64,000 nucleotides of DNA from Rhizobium sp. BK251 (GCF_004345245.1 NZ_SLUQ01000006.1:248001-312000), one strand, 5' to 3'; shown: positions 44,942 to 55,261, numbered from the stretch's first letter. Made by a program: numbers and translations. The notes: generated by a model not told the origin, from the letters alone.

Positions 44942-45241
44942 GTGCGGCCATCAACAGAAATCGTCAAAACTGGAGGCCGCGCATCCGCGCGGAGTTGTCG
45001 CGTGCGCAAGCTGGTGTGGCAGGAAAGACATGACGAGGATCTGAAGTGGGAGGTGGAAGCCGTACTCGCCTGGCACGACGAAGACGCGCGGGCAGCGATC
45101 GCCACGCTACTGCTCGACTGCCAGCATCTGCGTTTGCAACTCGCCTTGGCGGAGGACACAAACCGACAGCAACACACGGCTGATGGCGTTGGACCAAGGC
45201 CGTTTGAATTTCCGCGGAGCCGGCATAGATTGGAGCCATGA
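44942..45241 (+). CDS. Small hypothetical protein coupled to the AraC gene
   Basis: An open frame of 99 codons from GTG 44942 ends in an ATGA overlap with the AraC-type gene. The middle part (WEVEAVLAWHDEDARAAIATLLLDCQHLRLQLALAE) resembles a common small rhizobial protein of unknown function with the core AVLALHD...RAAI..LL.D...LR.QLALA. The expected C-terminus of that family seems to be replaced by NRQQHTADGVGPRPF, so it may be a decayed or frameshifted copy. The true start could be a GTG at 45002 or 45014. Confidence 0.45.
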   Translation: MRPSTEIVKTGGRASARSCRVRKLVWQERHDEDLKWEVEAVLAWHDEDARAAIATLLLDCQHLRLQLALAEDTNRQQHTADGVGPRPFEFPRSRHRLEP

Positions 45242-46035
45242 GCGGATTGGGCGCGCGATCAGCGCGGAACCGAATATTGGCTGACAGTCTGGACGTGCCT
45301 GCCGGCGGCGGTGCGTTTTCATTGCCTCGCGTTGCAATCGGTATTTTCCTGGTGGACCAGGCCCGGCACCGCATAGCGCTCGGATCGGACAGGAAGAGGC
45401 AGATACCGCTCTCGGCAGGTGAAGGCTGGATCCTGCCGGCTCACGCCTCTGGCACGTGCGAATACGACGAGGCTCTCTCCTATCTCAAGCTGGAATTGCC
45501 CGACACGCTGCTCGATGAGGTCGGTTTCGAGAATGCGCGCGGCTTTGAACCGCTTGTGGGTCGGCTCGACCCCCTTCTTGCGCAGTTCGCCCATCAGATG
45601 GTGATGAATGAGCAGGCGCCACGATCGCTCTATCGAGAGACAATGGAACTCGCCATCGCGGCCCATCTGGCGCATCTGCTGGCGCCCTCCTACCCGATCC
45701 CCGCTCGCGCGGGAGACCGGCGCCTGCGGCGGGCAATCGCCTACATCCACGACAACATCTCGGCCGATCTGTCGCTCGACGAGATGGCCGCGGAGGCGGC
45801 AATCAGCAGGTTTCATTTCATCCGCGCCTTCACCAAGGCGTTCGGAAAGTCACCGTTGCAATACGTCATCCATGAGCGAATGAAACTCGCCCGCGTCTTG
45901 CTCACGACGACGGACGCGCCAGTTGCGGTGGTGGCAGCCAGAGTCGGCTACGAGGACCCTTCGCGTTTCGGCCGGCATTTCAGGCGGCACACCGGCCTGA
46001 CGCCCGCGGCGTTCCGGCAGAGCCAGCGCAGCTGA
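45238..46035 (+). CDS. AraC-family transcriptional regulator
   Basis: This 265-residue protein has a divergent N-terminal cupin-like domain (IALGSDRKRQIPLSAGEGWILPAHASG). The C-terminal double helix-turn-helix (about 165-260) contains LRRAIAYIHDNISADLSLDEMAA, ISRFHFIRAFTKAFGKSPLQYV and VAARVGYEDPSRFGRHFRRHTGLTPAAFR. This matches the AraC/XylS pattern closely. It is followed by an alpha/beta hydrolase and two NTF2-like proteins on the same strand, which it may control. Confidence 0.9.
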   Translation: MSGLGARSARNRILADSLDVPAGGGAFSLPRVAIGIFLVDQARHRIALGSDRKRQIPLSAGEGWILPAHASGTCEYDEALSYLKLELPDTLLDEVGFENARGFEPLVGRLDPLLAQFAHQMVMNEQAPRSLYRETMELAIAAHLAHLLAPSYPIPARAGDRRLRRAIAYIHDNISADLSLDEMAAEAAISRFHFIRAFTKAFGKSPLQYVIHERMKLARVLLTTTDAPVAVVAARVGYEDPSRFGRHFRRHTGLTPAAFRQSQRS

Positions 46036-46159
46036 AGACGGTATCACAACAGCAATAAACGCCTCGCGATCGGCACGAAACGCTCCTGCGCGTTCCCGCC
46101 GGTCCTGCGATGCTCCTCCCATGATCGCCCGGTGGGCGTGGTGACGGGAGATGCCTTCA

Positions 46160-47122
46160 ATGAGACTAGTGGCGCTATCTGCAATCGGTGCGGCGATGAT
46201 GAATGCTGGCGCCTTCGCAGCCGATATCCAAACCCGGGAGGTCTCGTTTCGGAATGAAGGAGCGACGCTGGCTGGCACGCTCTATCTTCCGCCTGACTAC
46301 AAGCCAGGCGAAAGACTGCCCGGCGTCGTGGTCACAGGCGCCTGGACCTCGGTCAAGGAGCAGATGGCCGGCCTCTATGCCCGGGAGATGGCGGAGCGCG
46401 GTTTTGCAGCACTTGCCTTCGATTTCCGCGGCTGGGGCCAATCGGGTGGCGAGATCCGCTACAAGGAGGACCCGGCGGCCAAGACAGCCGATATCATCGC
46501 TGCCGCCGACTACATGGCGACGCGGCCGGAAATCGATCGAGCGAGCATCACCGGGCTCGGAATCTGCGCATCGGCCGGGTACATGGCTGCCGCGGCCGCA
46601 GATAACGACACGTTCAAGGCCGTGTCGCTGGTCGCGCCTTGGCTGCATAACACCGAGATCGTCGAGCAGGTCTATGGCGGCGGTGATGGCGTCGCCAAAC
46701 TCATTGCCACGTCGAGGAGCGCGGAGGAAGCCGAGCGCGGCGGCCAACCGCAGATCATCACGGCCGCCAGCATGACGGACCGGGCATCGCTGATGCATCA
46801 GATCCCCTATTACACGGAGAGCGGCCGCGGCCTAATTCCGGAATACGACAACAAGTTCAATCTTGCCTCGTGGGAGCCTTGGCTGACCTACGATTCCGTG
46901 TCGATCGGCAGCCGCCTCGACAAGCCCATCCTCATCGTCCACTCAGAGGCGGCGGCCGTCCCGCAGGGAGCCCATGCCTTCTTCTCGCGCCTTCGCGGCA
47001 ATGCAACTGAAGTCTGGCTCGATGATGTCACCCAGTTCGACTTCTACGACAGGCCGGAGGACGTAACGCGCGCTGCCGATGCCACTGCGGACCATTTTAC
47101 GCGAATCCTCAAAGGCCACTGA
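46160..47122 (+). CDS. Exported alpha/beta hydrolase
   Basis: This 320-residue protein has an N-terminal signal peptide (VALSAIGAAMMNAGAFAAD, cleavage near residue 20). The alpha/beta-hydrolase core includes LPGVVVTGAWTSVKEQMAGLYA, FAALAFDFRGWGQSGG and the nucleophile elbow ICASAG, where serine sits with Cys in the usual first-glycine place. A late acid/His region includes PILIVHSEAAAVPQGAHAFF. Such proteins resemble YcjY/dienelactone-hydrolase-like enzymes. Start 46160 has GGGAG at a good distance, better than ATG 46151. The GxSxG variant may be worth testing for activity. The substrate is unknown. Confidence 0.8.
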   Translation: MRLVALSAIGAAMMNAGAFAADIQTREVSFRNEGATLAGTLYLPPDYKPGERLPGVVVTGAWTSVKEQMAGLYAREMAERGFAALAFDFRGWGQSGGEIRYKEDPAAKTADIIAAADYMATRPEIDRASITGLGICASAGYMAAAAADNDTFKAVSLVAPWLHNTEIVEQVYGGGDGVAKLIATSRSAEEAERGGQPQIITAASMTDRASLMHQIPYYTESGRGLIPEYDNKFNLASWEPWLTYDSVSIGSRLDKPILIVHSEAAAVPQGAHAFFSRLRGNATEVWLDDVTQFDFYDRPEDVTRAADATADHFTRILKGH

Positions 47123-47150
47123 GCTACGCTATCTCTCGGAGGAAATTATC

Positions 47151-47678
47151 ATGAATGGCCTTGCCCTCATGAGCGCAATTGGCGCGCTGTCCGCCTGCCC
47201 CGCGTTGGCGTACGCTGAGAAGATCAGCCTTCACGACCGGATGGCAATCATCGACACCATCACCGACATCGCTGCCGGCGCCGATCGCCATCAGTGGGAG
47301 CGCGTGCGCGGTGCCTTCGCCGACAAGGTGACGCTCGACTACACCAGCCTCTGGGGCGGCGAGCCGGTCACACAGCCGGCCGAAGAGGTCGTCACGCAGT
47401 GGTCGGGCTTCCTGCCGGGGTTCGACGAAACCCTGCATCTGCTCTCCAATTGCACGATCGTGGATAGCGGTGACGGGGCCGCCGTGGCGGAAGCCGATTT
47501 CCAGGCCTTGCATCGCATCGACCAGGACAGGTGGAGCCTGATGGGTCACTACCGCTACGAGCTCACAAGGATCGACGGGGCATGGAAGGTAACCCATCTC
47601 GTCATGCGCCACAGCTTCGAGAGCGGTGACCGTGGGCTGGTGGGCCGTGCCGCGGCGCGGGCCGGTCGGATCCGGTGA
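47151..47678 (+). CDS. Exported NTF2-like (SnoaL-type) protein
   Basis: This 175-residue protein has a short signal peptide (MNGLALMSAIGALSACPALAYA). An NTF2/SnoaL-like fold follows: DRMAIIDTITDIAAGADRHQWE, AFADKVTLDYTSLWGGEPV and ADFQALHRIDQDRWSLMGHYRYELTRIDGAWKV. The start has GGAGGAAA upstream. SnoaL-like proteins include polyketide cyclases, isomerases and dehydratases. It lies 28 bp after the hydrolase gene, so they are probably cotranscribed. Confidence 0.78.
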   Translation: MNGLALMSAIGALSACPALAYAEKISLHDRMAIIDTITDIAAGADRHQWERVRGAFADKVTLDYTSLWGGEPVTQPAEEVVTQWSGFLPGFDETLHLLSNCTIVDSGDGAAVAEADFQALHRIDQDRWSLMGHYRYELTRIDGAWKVTHLVMRHSFESGDRGLVGRAAARAGRIR

Positions 47679-47719
47679 CCTGAGACAGTTGCCCTATAAC
47701 ACCAACCATGGAGATCAAC

Positions 47720-48220
47720 ATGCGCACTGCCCGTGCTGTTCAAACCCTGCTCATTTCCGCCGCAGTCACCTTGGGAGAAAATGCCGTGGCCGCCAGCCCC
47801 GAGGAAAACCGACAGGTGATCGCCGACTACTACGCGACCTATGCCACCGGCGACATGGAACGGGTTGCGAACTTCTTTGCAGACGACATCGAATGGCATA
47901 TTCCCGGACATCATCCGCTGGCCGGGACGAAACGCGGCAAGGCGGAAGTAGCCGCGTTCTTCAGGGAGCTCGGGAAGGCCGGCTTCAAGGCCGAGCTCAT
48001 GGCCCTCATGGCCGACGAGAACTGGGTGATCGACATGCATCGTGGATGGTCGAACCGCGAGGGAGCTTCCAACGTTGATACGACCTGGGTGCTCGCCTTC
48101 CGGATAGAGGACGGCAAGATCCGCGAGGCACGCAACTTCGCCTACGATCAGGCCGCCGCCGACAGCTTCTTCTGGCATGCCTATCCGCTGAAGCCGCTTC
48201 CGAGCCGGCTGTTAGACTGA
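47720..48220 (+). CDS. Exported NTF2-like (SnoaL-type) protein, second copy
   Basis: This 166-residue protein has a signal peptide-like start (MRTARAVQTLLISAAVTLG) and cleavage near NAVAAS. The domain reads PEENRQVIADYYATYATGDMERV, NFFADDIEWHIPGHHPLAG and KRGKAEVAAFFRELGKAG, a standard SnoaL/ketosteroid-isomerase-like pattern. Start 47720 has GGAG six bases upstream. It follows the other NTF2-like gene by 41 bp. The two share fold but little sequence, so they may act on different substrates. Confidence 0.82.
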   Translation: MRTARAVQTLLISAAVTLGENAVAASPEENRQVIADYYATYATGDMERVANFFADDIEWHIPGHHPLAGTKRGKAEVAAFFRELGKAGFKAELMALMADENWVIDMHRGWSNREGASNVDTTWVLAFRIEDGKIREARNFAYDQAAADSFFWHAYPLKPLPSRLLD

Positions 48221-48424
48221 ACGCGCCGCGACATGTGCCCTTCGTCGACGCGCAATGAAGCCTTGTTCGAGCCTTCTGTCATGTCTCCGCAGGCGACCGA
48301 CCCTCACGCGTCCCATGCGGCGGCGCTGTCGTATCATGTCTCAGAGAGGCTCTCGCATAGAGGCCGTCACGCAAGAGCATTCCGGTCCACATGATGAGCT
48401 TCCTGATGGACCGGAGCATCTGTC

Positions 48425-50233
48425 TCACCTTCCAGAGAGAGTTTTGATGTAGGCGCGCCATCCGCCGAGTTCGGTGATCTCCTGTGCACCGGCGACGGCA
48501 TGCGCTTCGCACAGGAAACCGGAAACCTGGGAACCATCCGCCAGGGTGACCTTGCCGATGCCGAGAGGCGCCGGGATTTTCTGCACGAACTGGCCGAAGA
48601 CCGCCGGGCTCACCTTCCAGACCTCGACCTCCACTCCCCTACCATCGAAGCCTGGATCACGAACGAGGCCCGGCTTGGGCGGCATCGTATCCGGCAGTAC
48701 GAAGAGGCGATAGTCGCCGGCCGTCCGGCAGGTTCTTGCGAGCTTGCCATCGTTTGCGCTGAGCTCGTGGTTGAGCGGCATGCCCGTCAGGTGCGCGCCA
48801 ACGACCATGACCGTGACCAGCCCATCATCCAGCTCGGCAACGCGGCTTGCCTCGGGGAGCAGGGCCGTGCGGTCCTTGCCCATGCCGACGCCAAGCGCGC
48901 GATGCAATGCATCGGCGAAGGGCGCCAGCGCGTCGTCGCTGAAGGCGGGGCCGAACAGGGTGACGCCTCCGGGCAGGTGGCCATCGGCGTCGAAACCGGC
49001 GGGGATGGCGATCGCCGCATAGCCGAAGAGGTTGGCGAAGTTCGTGTACCGGCCGAAGTGGCCGTTCTTCACGATGGGATCGGCAAGCATCGCCTCGACC
49101 GTGTAGGTCGTCGGCGAGGTCGGCAGCATCAGCACATCGACCTTTTCCCATTCGACCAGCGTCTTCTGGCGCAGGGCCTCCAGCCTGTAGCGGCCCTCGA
49201 AGGCGGCAACGGCGTCATAGCCGCTCGCCCCCTCGATGATCGTCCGCACGGTCGGATCGAAGTCGGCGGCATTGGTGGCGATGAAGTCCTTCACTGCCGC
49301 CAGTCGCTCGGCGACCCATGGGCCGTTATAGAGCAACTCGGCCGCCTGGCGGAACGGCGTGTAGTCGAAGGACACGATCGTCGCGCCGAGCGCTTTCGCC
49401 CGCTCGATCGCGGCATCATACAGAGCTTCATAGGCCTTGTTGCCGAAGAACTCTCGCTCCTTGTCGCCGAGAATACCGACCCTGAGGCCTGATGCCGGCA
49501 GGCTTGCGGGTTCTGCCGGCCGTGAGAAGGGATCGGCGGCATCATAGCCGTCCACCACCTGCCGGATTGCAACGCCATCGCCGACCGTCGCGGCAAAGAC
49601 GGTGACCACATCGACGCTGCGGCAGGCCGGCACCACGCCGACATTCGGAACAAGCCCCGGAGTCGGCTTGATGCCGACGAGATTATTGAAGGCTGCCGGC
49701 ACGCGGCCGGACCCTGCCGTATCCGTGCCCAGCGAGAAGCTGGCGAGGCCGGAGGCGACCGCGACCGCCGAACCCGAGCTTGACCCCCCGGAGACATAGG
49801 CCTTGTCGAACACCGAACGCGGCGCGCCATGCGGCGAGCGCGTGCCGTTGAGGCCCGTGGCAAACTGGTCGAGATTGGTCTTGCCGATGACGAGTGCGCC
49901 TGCTGCCTTCAGCCGAGCGATGACCGTAGCGTCTTTCTCCGGGTGATAGGCGTAGGCTGGGCAGGCCGCGGTCGTCGGCAATTCGGCGACATCGATATTG
50001 TCCTTCACGGCAAACGGGATACCCCACAGCGGTAGGCTGTTCGGTTTCGGCGCGCGCGCAATCAGGTCCCTCGCCGCCGCCCGAAGGTCGTTCTCCGGCG
50101 TTTCCGTGATGAAGATCGCGGGATCGTCGGAGGCCTTGCGGCGGGCGATAACCTCTTCCACGAGGTCGAGCGGCGAAAGTCCGTTTGCGTAAGCGGCCTT
50201 GACCGAAGCGAGATCGAGAATGGCAGGGAGCAT
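48425..50233 (-). CDS. atzF: Allophanate hydrolase (amidase signature family)
   Basis: This 602-residue protein has a domain (about 1-440) of the amidase signature family. The catalytic Lys77 is in FAVKDNID. The Gly/Ser-rich motif GGSSSGSA (149-156) carries the cis-serine, and nucleophile Ser175 lies in GTDTAGSGR. The C-terminal domain (about 470-602, VMVVGAHLTGMPLNHEL onward) is the additional allophanate hydrolase domain. It hydrolyses allophanate to 2 CO2 and 2 NH3. The ATG at 50233 overlaps the carboxylase stop by one base (TGATG). Last gene of the guanidine operon. An upstream in-frame start at 50452 would lie inside the carboxylase and is rejected. Confidence 0.92.
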   Translation of the reverse strand: MLPAILDLASVKAAYANGLSPLDLVEEVIARRKASDDPAIFITETPENDLRAAARDLIARAPKPNSLPLWGIPFAVKDNIDVAELPTTAACPAYAYHPEKDATVIARLKAAGALVIGKTNLDQFATGLNGTRSPHGAPRSVFDKAYVSGGSSSGSAVAVASGLASFSLGTDTAGSGRVPAAFNNLVGIKPTPGLVPNVGVVPACRSVDVVTVFAATVGDGVAIRQVVDGYDAADPFSRPAEPASLPASGLRVGILGDKEREFFGNKAYEALYDAAIERAKALGATIVSFDYTPFRQAAELLYNGPWVAERLAAVKDFIATNAADFDPTVRTIIEGASGYDAVAAFEGRYRLEALRQKTLVEWEKVDVLMLPTSPTTYTVEAMLADPIVKNGHFGRYTNFANLFGYAAIAIPAGFDADGHLPGGVTLFGPAFSDDALAPFADALHRALGVGMGKDRTALLPEASRVAELDDGLVTVMVVGAHLTGMPLNHELSANDGKLARTCRTAGDYRLFVLPDTMPPKPGLVRDPGFDGRGVEVEVWKVSPAVFGQFVQKIPAPLGIGKVTLADGSQVSGFLCEAHAVAGAQEITELGGWRAYIKTLSGR

Positions 50234-53200
50234 CAGATTTCCTCTAGCACGACCAGCACATCGCCGGCCTTGATATTGCGGCCCGGACCGACGCGGAGAT
50301 CGCGAACGGTTCCTGCGGCATGGGCGGTGACATTGATTTCCATCTTCATGGATTCGATGATAGCGAGCGTGTCGCCTGCGGAAACAGGCTGGCCTTCCTC
50401 TACCAGAACTTTCCAGACATTTCCGGGCACGGCGCTCTCCACCCCAAAGCAACCCTGGGGAATGTCGCCGTCGAGACCGTTGCCGGTTCCTTCGTCTGTG
50501 ACGAAGCTGTCGAGGCCTTGCTCCTTCCAGCGCCGGCGTTCTGCCTCGAACGCAGCCTGCTGCATCGATTTGAAAGCGGAGATGCCGGGCGCGCCGGCGG
50601 CGAGTTCCGCCTCGTAGGCCGCGTATGAAAATTCGCCTTCCTCGATGCGTACGGGATAGCCGCCGTGCGGAAAAGCAGCGCGCGCCTCCGTCAGTTCCTC
50701 ATGGCTGACGGGGAAGAACCGGATCTGGTCGAAGAAGTCGAGAAGCCACGGCTTGCCCTTGGTAAAAAGCGGCGTCTGACGCCAGCTATTCCAGACCTGG
50801 ATCGTCCGACCGAACAGTTGGTAGCCGCCGGGGCCTTCCATTCCATAGATGCACATATAGGCGCCGCCGATGCCGACGGCGTTTTCGGGCGTCCAAGTAC
50901 GCGCCGGGTTGTACTTGGTCGTGACCAGACGGTGGCGCGGATCGAGCGGCGTTGCGACCGGAGCACCCAGATAGACGTCGCCCAGCCCCATCACCATATA
51001 GCTTGCCCCGAGGATCGTATCCTTGACCGCCTGCTCATCCTTCAACCCGTTGATGCGGCGAATGAATTCGATGTTGGAAGGGCACCAGGGCGCATTCGGT
51101 CGCACGAGCTCCTGGTATTTCCGCATGGCGAGCTGCGCGTCAGGATCATTCCAGGAGAGCGGCAGGTGGATCGTGCGGCTCGGGACCTTGACGTCCTGCA
51201 CCGCCGGCAGGCTTGCCTCTATCTCGCCCAGCAGCCCGAGCAGCCGCCTGCGTGTCAGTGCCGTCCCGTCATAGTGGACCTGCAGCGAACGGATGCCCGG
51301 CGTCAGGTCGATGAGGCCGTCGAGCCTGGCTTCCCCAACCGCCTGCATCAGAAGATGCGTCCGAAGCCTGAGCGCGATGTCGAGCTGCATTGGGCCGTAT
51401 TCGACGAGCAGGTTGTCGTCCCCCTGCCGGCGATAGACCACCGGCACCGGTCCGTCCTCGCTCTTGCCGATGATGGCGGAGCCGGCCTCTTCGCCGATGC
51501 GCCTTACCGCGGGACCGGCGATGGGGTCGTCGGGTCGCGTGACGGCGTGGAACCGGATCGTGTCGCCCGGCTTGAACTGCCCCATCTTCCATTGCTCGTC
51601 GCGGGCGACCACCGCCGGGCAGACGAAGCCGCCAAGGCTCGGGCCGTCAGGGCCGAGAATGATCGGCATGTCGCCGGTGAAATCGATGGCGCCGACCGCA
51701 TAGGCATTGTCGTGCAGGTTGGAGGGGTGAAGTCCCGCCTCGCCGCCGTCGGCACGCGCCCATTTCGGAGCGGGGCCGATGAGGCGCACGCCGGTGCGCG
51801 CGCTGTTGAAGTGCACCTCGTACTCGGTAGCGAAAAGTGTCCCGATATCCTCCTCGAGAAAGAAATCCGGCGCACCGTGCGGCCCATAGACCACGCCAAC
51901 CGACCATTCCCGCGTCAGCTGGGCGGGATCGTCGGCGCGTTTTGGTGCCGCCTGTTCGGCGCGTGCAAGCCTCAGCACATGGCCCGCACGCAGGGTGCCC
52001 GTGGCATTGCCGCCGAACTGGCCGAGCCCGAATGTGGCGCGCGATCCAAGCACGACGGGAGCCGCAAACCCGCCCGCCACGGCGAGATAGGCCCGCTGGC
52101 CAGGACCCTGGATCGTTCCGACCGAGAGCGTCTGGCCGGCATTTACCGGAACTGCGACGTCATGCGAAATCGGCAAGCCATCGAGCGTCATCGGCATATG
52201 CGCTCCCGCCAGCGCGATCACCGCATCCGAGAAGAAGCGCAGGACGGGACCCGAGACCGTCAGCTCAAGCGCCGCCGTCTCATCGCTATTGCCAACCAGG
52301 CGATTGGCGTGACGGAAGGAGCGTTCGTCCATCGGACCGCTCGGCGGCACGCCGACATGCCAGAGGCCGAGGCGTCCCGGCAGCTCCTGCAGGCTCGAAT
52401 GCGCGCCGGGTGCGATCACCTCGACGACATCGGGAACGAAGGCGAAGTCCTTCAACGCCGTCGTCGCGACATCCCCGCTTACGAAAAGGTCGGAAGCGGC
52501 GATAGCTCGCAGATAGTCCAGATTGGTCTCGATGCCGGAGAGCGCTGTCTTTTCAAGCGCGTCCGACAGCGCCGCAATGGCTGATGGCCTGTCGCACGCC
52601 GAAACGATCACTTTGGCAAGCATCGGATCGTAGAATGCAGTCACCTCCGTACCGGTCTCGACCCAGCCGTCGACGCGGACGCCATCCGGGAAGACGACCT
52701 CGGTCAGCAGGCCCGCGCTCGGACGAAAGCCGGCATGGGGCATTTCTGCATAGACACGCGCCTCGATGGCCGCACCTCTCGCCACGAGCGCCTCCCTGCC
52801 AGTCAGCACATCCTCGCCGGCTGCCTGGCGGATCATCCACTCGACCAGATCGATGTCGAAGACTGCCTCCGTTACCGGATGCTCGACCTGCAGCCGGGTA
52901 TTGACCTCTAGGAAGTAGAATTCCTCCCGTGCCGGATCATAGATGAACTCGACCGTGCCGGCGGACTCGTAGTTGACTGATTTGCCCAGAGCGACCGCCG
53001 CAGCATGCAGGCTGGCGCGCACAGCATCCGGAAGGTTGGGTGCCGGTGTCTCCTCGATAACCTTCTGGTTGCGGCGTTGCAGCGAGCAGTCGCGCTCGCC
53101 CAGCGCAATCACGCGACCCTTGCCGTCGCCGAAGATCTGGACCTCGACATGGCGGGCCCTGGCTACGAAGCATTCGAGATAGACGCGTGCATCGCCGAAG

Positions 53201-53769
53201 CTCGCTCGCGCCGTGCGCTGCACGGTCGCGAAGACCGCCTCGAGTGCTTCCGGGCCGTCGCACAGCTGCATGCCGATGCCGCCGCCGCCGGCCGTCGACT
53301 TCAGCATTACCGGATAGCCGATCTGCCGGGCCGCAGCCAGGGCGGCCTCGGCCGTGTCGAGCAGGCCGCTGCCGGGGAGAAGTGGTACGCCGCTTTCGTG
53401 CGCCAATTCGCGTGCGGTATGCTTCAATCCGAAGGCCAGGATATTGTCCGGCCGAGGCCCGATGAAGGCGATCCCTTCATCCTTCAACCGCTCGGCGAAA
53501 CCGATGTTTTCCGACAGGAAACCGTAGCCGGGATGCACGGCCTCGGCACCTGTGGCCCTGCAGGCGGCAATCACTGCATCGACGTCGAGGTAGCTTTCGG
53601 ACGCGGGCGAAGGGCCGATACGCACGGCCTCGTCGGCCATCAGGACGGCCTTGGAAAACCGGTCTGCGTCGGAATAGACGGCGACGGATGCAATGCCGAG
53701 CGTCCTCAAGGTTCTGATGATCCGGACGGCTATCTCGCCCCGGTTGGCGATGAGTACCTTTGTGAACAT
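50233..53769 (-). CDS. Biotin-dependent guanidine/urea carboxylase
   Basis: This 1178-residue multidomain enzyme has biotin carboxylase at about 1-450 ([24 protein letters not shown]-grasp with [31 protein letters not shown]). The carboxyltransferase region is made of KipA/KipI-like parts ([38 protein letters not shown] and onward). The C-terminal biotinyl domain has the biotinylated Lys1142 in [11 protein letters not shown]. Enzymes in operons with UAAP proteins and a guanidine-I riboswitch carboxylate guanidine better than urea. The urea/guanidine choice depends on one substrate residue that I cannot place reliably by eye. It starts 3 bp after the UAAP2 gene. Confidence 0.9.
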   Translation of the reverse strand: MFTKVLIANRGEIAVRIIRTLRTLGIASVAVYSDADRFSKAVLMADEAVRIGPSPASESYLDVDAVIAACRATGAEAVHPGYGFLSENIGFAERLKDEGIAFIGPRPDNILAFGLKHTARELAHESGVPLLPGSGLLDTAEAALAAARQIGYPVMLKSTAGGGGIGMQLCDGPEALEAVFATVQRTARASFGDARVYLECFVARARHVEVQIFGDGKGRVIALGERDCSLQRRNQKVIEETPAPNLPDAVRASLHAAAVALGKSVNYESAGTVEFIYDPAREEFYFLEVNTRLQVEHPVTEAVFDIDLVEWMIRQAAGEDVLTGREALVARGAAIEARVYAEMPHAGFRPSAGLLTEVVFPDGVRVDGWVETGTEVTAFYDPMLAKVIVSACDRPSAIAALSDALEKTALSGIETNLDYLRAIAASDLFVSGDVATTALKDFAFVPDVVEVIAPGAHSSLQELPGRLGLWHVGVPPSGPMDERSFRHANRLVGNSDETAALELTVSGPVLRFFSDAVIALAGAHMPMTLDGLPISHDVAVPVNAGQTLSVGTIQGPGQRAYLAVAGGFAAPVVLGSRATFGLGQFGGNATGTLRAGHVLRLARAEQAAPKRADDPAQLTREWSVGVVYGPHGAPDFFLEEDIGTLFATEYEVHFNSARTGVRLIGPAPKWARADGGEAGLHPSNLHDNAYAVGAIDFTGDMPIILGPDGPSLGGFVCPAVVARDEQWKMGQFKPGDTIRFHAVTRPDDPIAGPAVRRIGEEAGSAIIGKSEDGPVPVVYRRQGDDNLLVEYGPMQLDIALRLRTHLLMQAVGEARLDGLIDLTPGIRSLQVHYDGTALTRRRLLGLLGEIEASLPAVQDVKVPSRTIHLPLSWNDPDAQLAMRKYQELVRPNAPWCPSNIEFIRRINGLKDEQAVKDTILGASYMVMGLGDVYLGAPVATPLDPRHRLVTTKYNPARTWTPENAVGIGGAYMCIYGMEGPGGYQLFGRTIQVWNSWRQTPLFTKGKPWLLDFFDQIRFFPVSHEELTEARAAFPHGGYPVRIEEGEFSYAAYEAELAAGAPGISAFKSMQQAAFEAERRRWKEQGLDSFVTDEGTGNGLDGDIPQGCFGVESAVPGNVWKVLVEEGQPVSAGDTLAIIESMKMEINVTAHAAGTVRDLRVGPGRNIKAGDVLVVLEEI

Positions 53770-53772
53770 GGC

Positions 53773-54423
53773 TCAGGCCTCAGCATCCCAGACGAGCACG
53801 CGGATCGGCGTCGGATCGAAGCCGTTGCATGGATTGTTGATCTGCGGGCAATTGGAGATCACCAGCAGCACATCCATGTCCGCCGTAAGCTCGACATAGT
53901 CGCCGGGCGAGGAAATGCCGTCGACGATCGTCATTTCGCCGGTCGGCGCGATCGGCACGTTCATGAAGAAATTGATGTTCGGCACGACGTCGCGCTTGCC
54001 CATCCCGTATTTCGAGACCTCGAGCACGAAATTGTCGCGGCAGGCATGAAGGTATTTCGTGGCGTGACCGAAGCGCACCGTGTTGCTCTCGCACGAGCAG
54101 GCACCGGCCGATGTATCGTGACGGCCGCAGCTATCGGCCGTCATCGTCATCATCACCCGGCCTTCGTTGGAGATGATCTTCGTGCCCGTCGAGACATAGG
54201 CGGCACCCTGCTCGCGCATCGTGTCCTGGTTGGAATAGCGCTCCGAGTAGTCCTCGGCATTGTAGAACAACGTGTCGATCGCCTGCTGACCGTAGGAGTC
54301 CTCGATGCGGACGGTCTGTCCCTTCTTTACGAGGGTCGAAAAAGGCGCTTCGGCGGGGATATAGTGGTCCTGCACGGTGTTCTCGAGCGAGCGAGCGGCG
54401 GAGGTTGCGGCAAACTTTGTCAT
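53773..54423 (-). CDS. Urea-carboxylase-associated protein 2 (carboxyguanidine deiminase subunit)
   Basis: This 216-residue protein is of the DUF1989 type, resembling urea amidolyase associated protein UAAP2. Features are DHYIPAEAPFSTLVKKGQTVRI, EDSYGQQAIDTLFYNAEDYSERY and MTADSCGRHDTSAGACSCES, with clustered cysteines and a histidine likely to bind metal. Start 54423 has GAGGGAACAG upstream. With UAAP1 it forms the enzyme now known in guanidine pathways to remove ammonia from carboxyguanidine, giving allophanate. 10 bp after UAAP1. Confidence 0.87.
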   Translation of the reverse strand: MTKFAATSAARSLENTVQDHYIPAEAPFSTLVKKGQTVRIEDSYGQQAIDTLFYNAEDYSERYSNQDTMREQGAAYVSTGTKIISNEGRVMMTMTADSCGRHDTSAGACSCESNTVRFGHATKYLHACRDNFVLEVSKYGMGKRDVVPNINFFMNVPIAPTGEMTIVDGISSPGDYVELTADMDVLLVISNCPQINNPCNGFDPTPIRVLVWDAEA

Positions 54424-54433
54424 CTCTGTTCCC

Positions 54434-55261
54434 TCACGCTTCGGCGAACGCATTGTTCTCGAAGCCTCGCACGGCCTCTGCGGTTGCGGTACGGCAAAGG
54501 TCGTCGGCCGTGGGCTCGCTCGCGGCGATGCGAGTGACTGTCACGGGATTGGGTGCGTAGACGGGACTGGGGTCGAGGGGATGCGGGCAATTCGAGAAAC
54601 CGACGATCATGTCCATCTCGGCGCGCAGTTCGACATAGTCGCCGGCTTGAACCAGTTCCGGCTTCCAGAGGAACTTGCCCTCGGCATCGACCCGAACGGG
54701 CGCAAAGAGAGCCAGCACTGCCGGAATGTCACGTCGATCGAAGCCGAGCTTGGCGGCCATCTTGACCAGGTTGTCGCGCGTGTTGCGGATGTTCGCGCCA
54801 TTGGCGCCCAGATATTTCGCGGCGTTGGAGGCAGCCGTTGAGCCACCCATCAGGCAGTCGTGCGCCCCACATGAATCCTCGACGATGGAGAACATGACCC
54901 TGCCCATATCGGAGAAGATCACACGGCCCTTGCCGAGACCCGTCGTCCACTGCACCTTGATCGTATCGGGCAAGTTCAACCGCTCCGATTTCTCCCGGGC
55001 GTTCCAGGCGACAAGAGTGACCGTGGAAAATCCCTCGTCCAGGCTGATGCGCAGGATCTCGTTCTTCTTGACGGATGTGGCCCAGTACCAGCCGCCCGGG
55101 ATCACCTCGCGGTGGACGATGCCGCCGGCGGTGACTTCCGGCGCGGGCTTGGCGCTCTTGGCCGGCGGCGCCTTCGGGGCAAATTCGAGACCCCTCTTCT
55201 GATGTTCTTCATAACGCGCGCGGTTGGCGGCGATTTCCTCGGGTGAACGCCTGATGTGCAC
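54434..55261 (-). CDS. Urea-carboxylase-associated protein 1 (carboxyguanidine deiminase subunit)
   Basis: This 275-residue DUF1989-type protein is paralogous to the neighbour. It contains GGIVHREVIPGGWYWATSVKKNEIL, NLPDTIKVQWTTGLGKGRVIF and SCGAHDCLMGGSTAASNAAKY, with the same Cys/His cluster as the partner. An N-terminal helix (SPEEIAANRARYEEHQKRGLEF) is usual for UAAP1. It acts with UAAP2 between carboxylase and allophanate hydrolase steps. It lies 38 bp after the transporter ATPase gene, so import and degradation share an operon. Confidence 0.87.
   Translation of the reverse strand: MHIRRSPEEIAANRARYEEHQKRGLEFAPKAPPAKSAKPAPEVTAGGIVHREVIPGGWYWATSVKKNEILRISLDEGFSTVTLVAWNAREKSERLNLPDTIKVQWTTGLGKGRVIFSDMGRVMFSIVEDSCGAHDCLMGGSTAASNAAKYLGANGANIRNTRDNLVKMAAKLGFDRRDIPAVLALFAPVRVDAEGKFLWKPELVQAGDYVELRAEMDMIVGFSNCPHPLDPSPVYAPNPVTVTRIAASEPTADDLCRTATAEAVRGFENNAFAEA

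Noticed and set aside
50665-52584. A 639-codon plus-strand open frame opposite the guanidine/urea carboxylase gene
   Set aside because: Antisense shadow of a clearly recognised enzyme; the composition is atypical and no motif is present.
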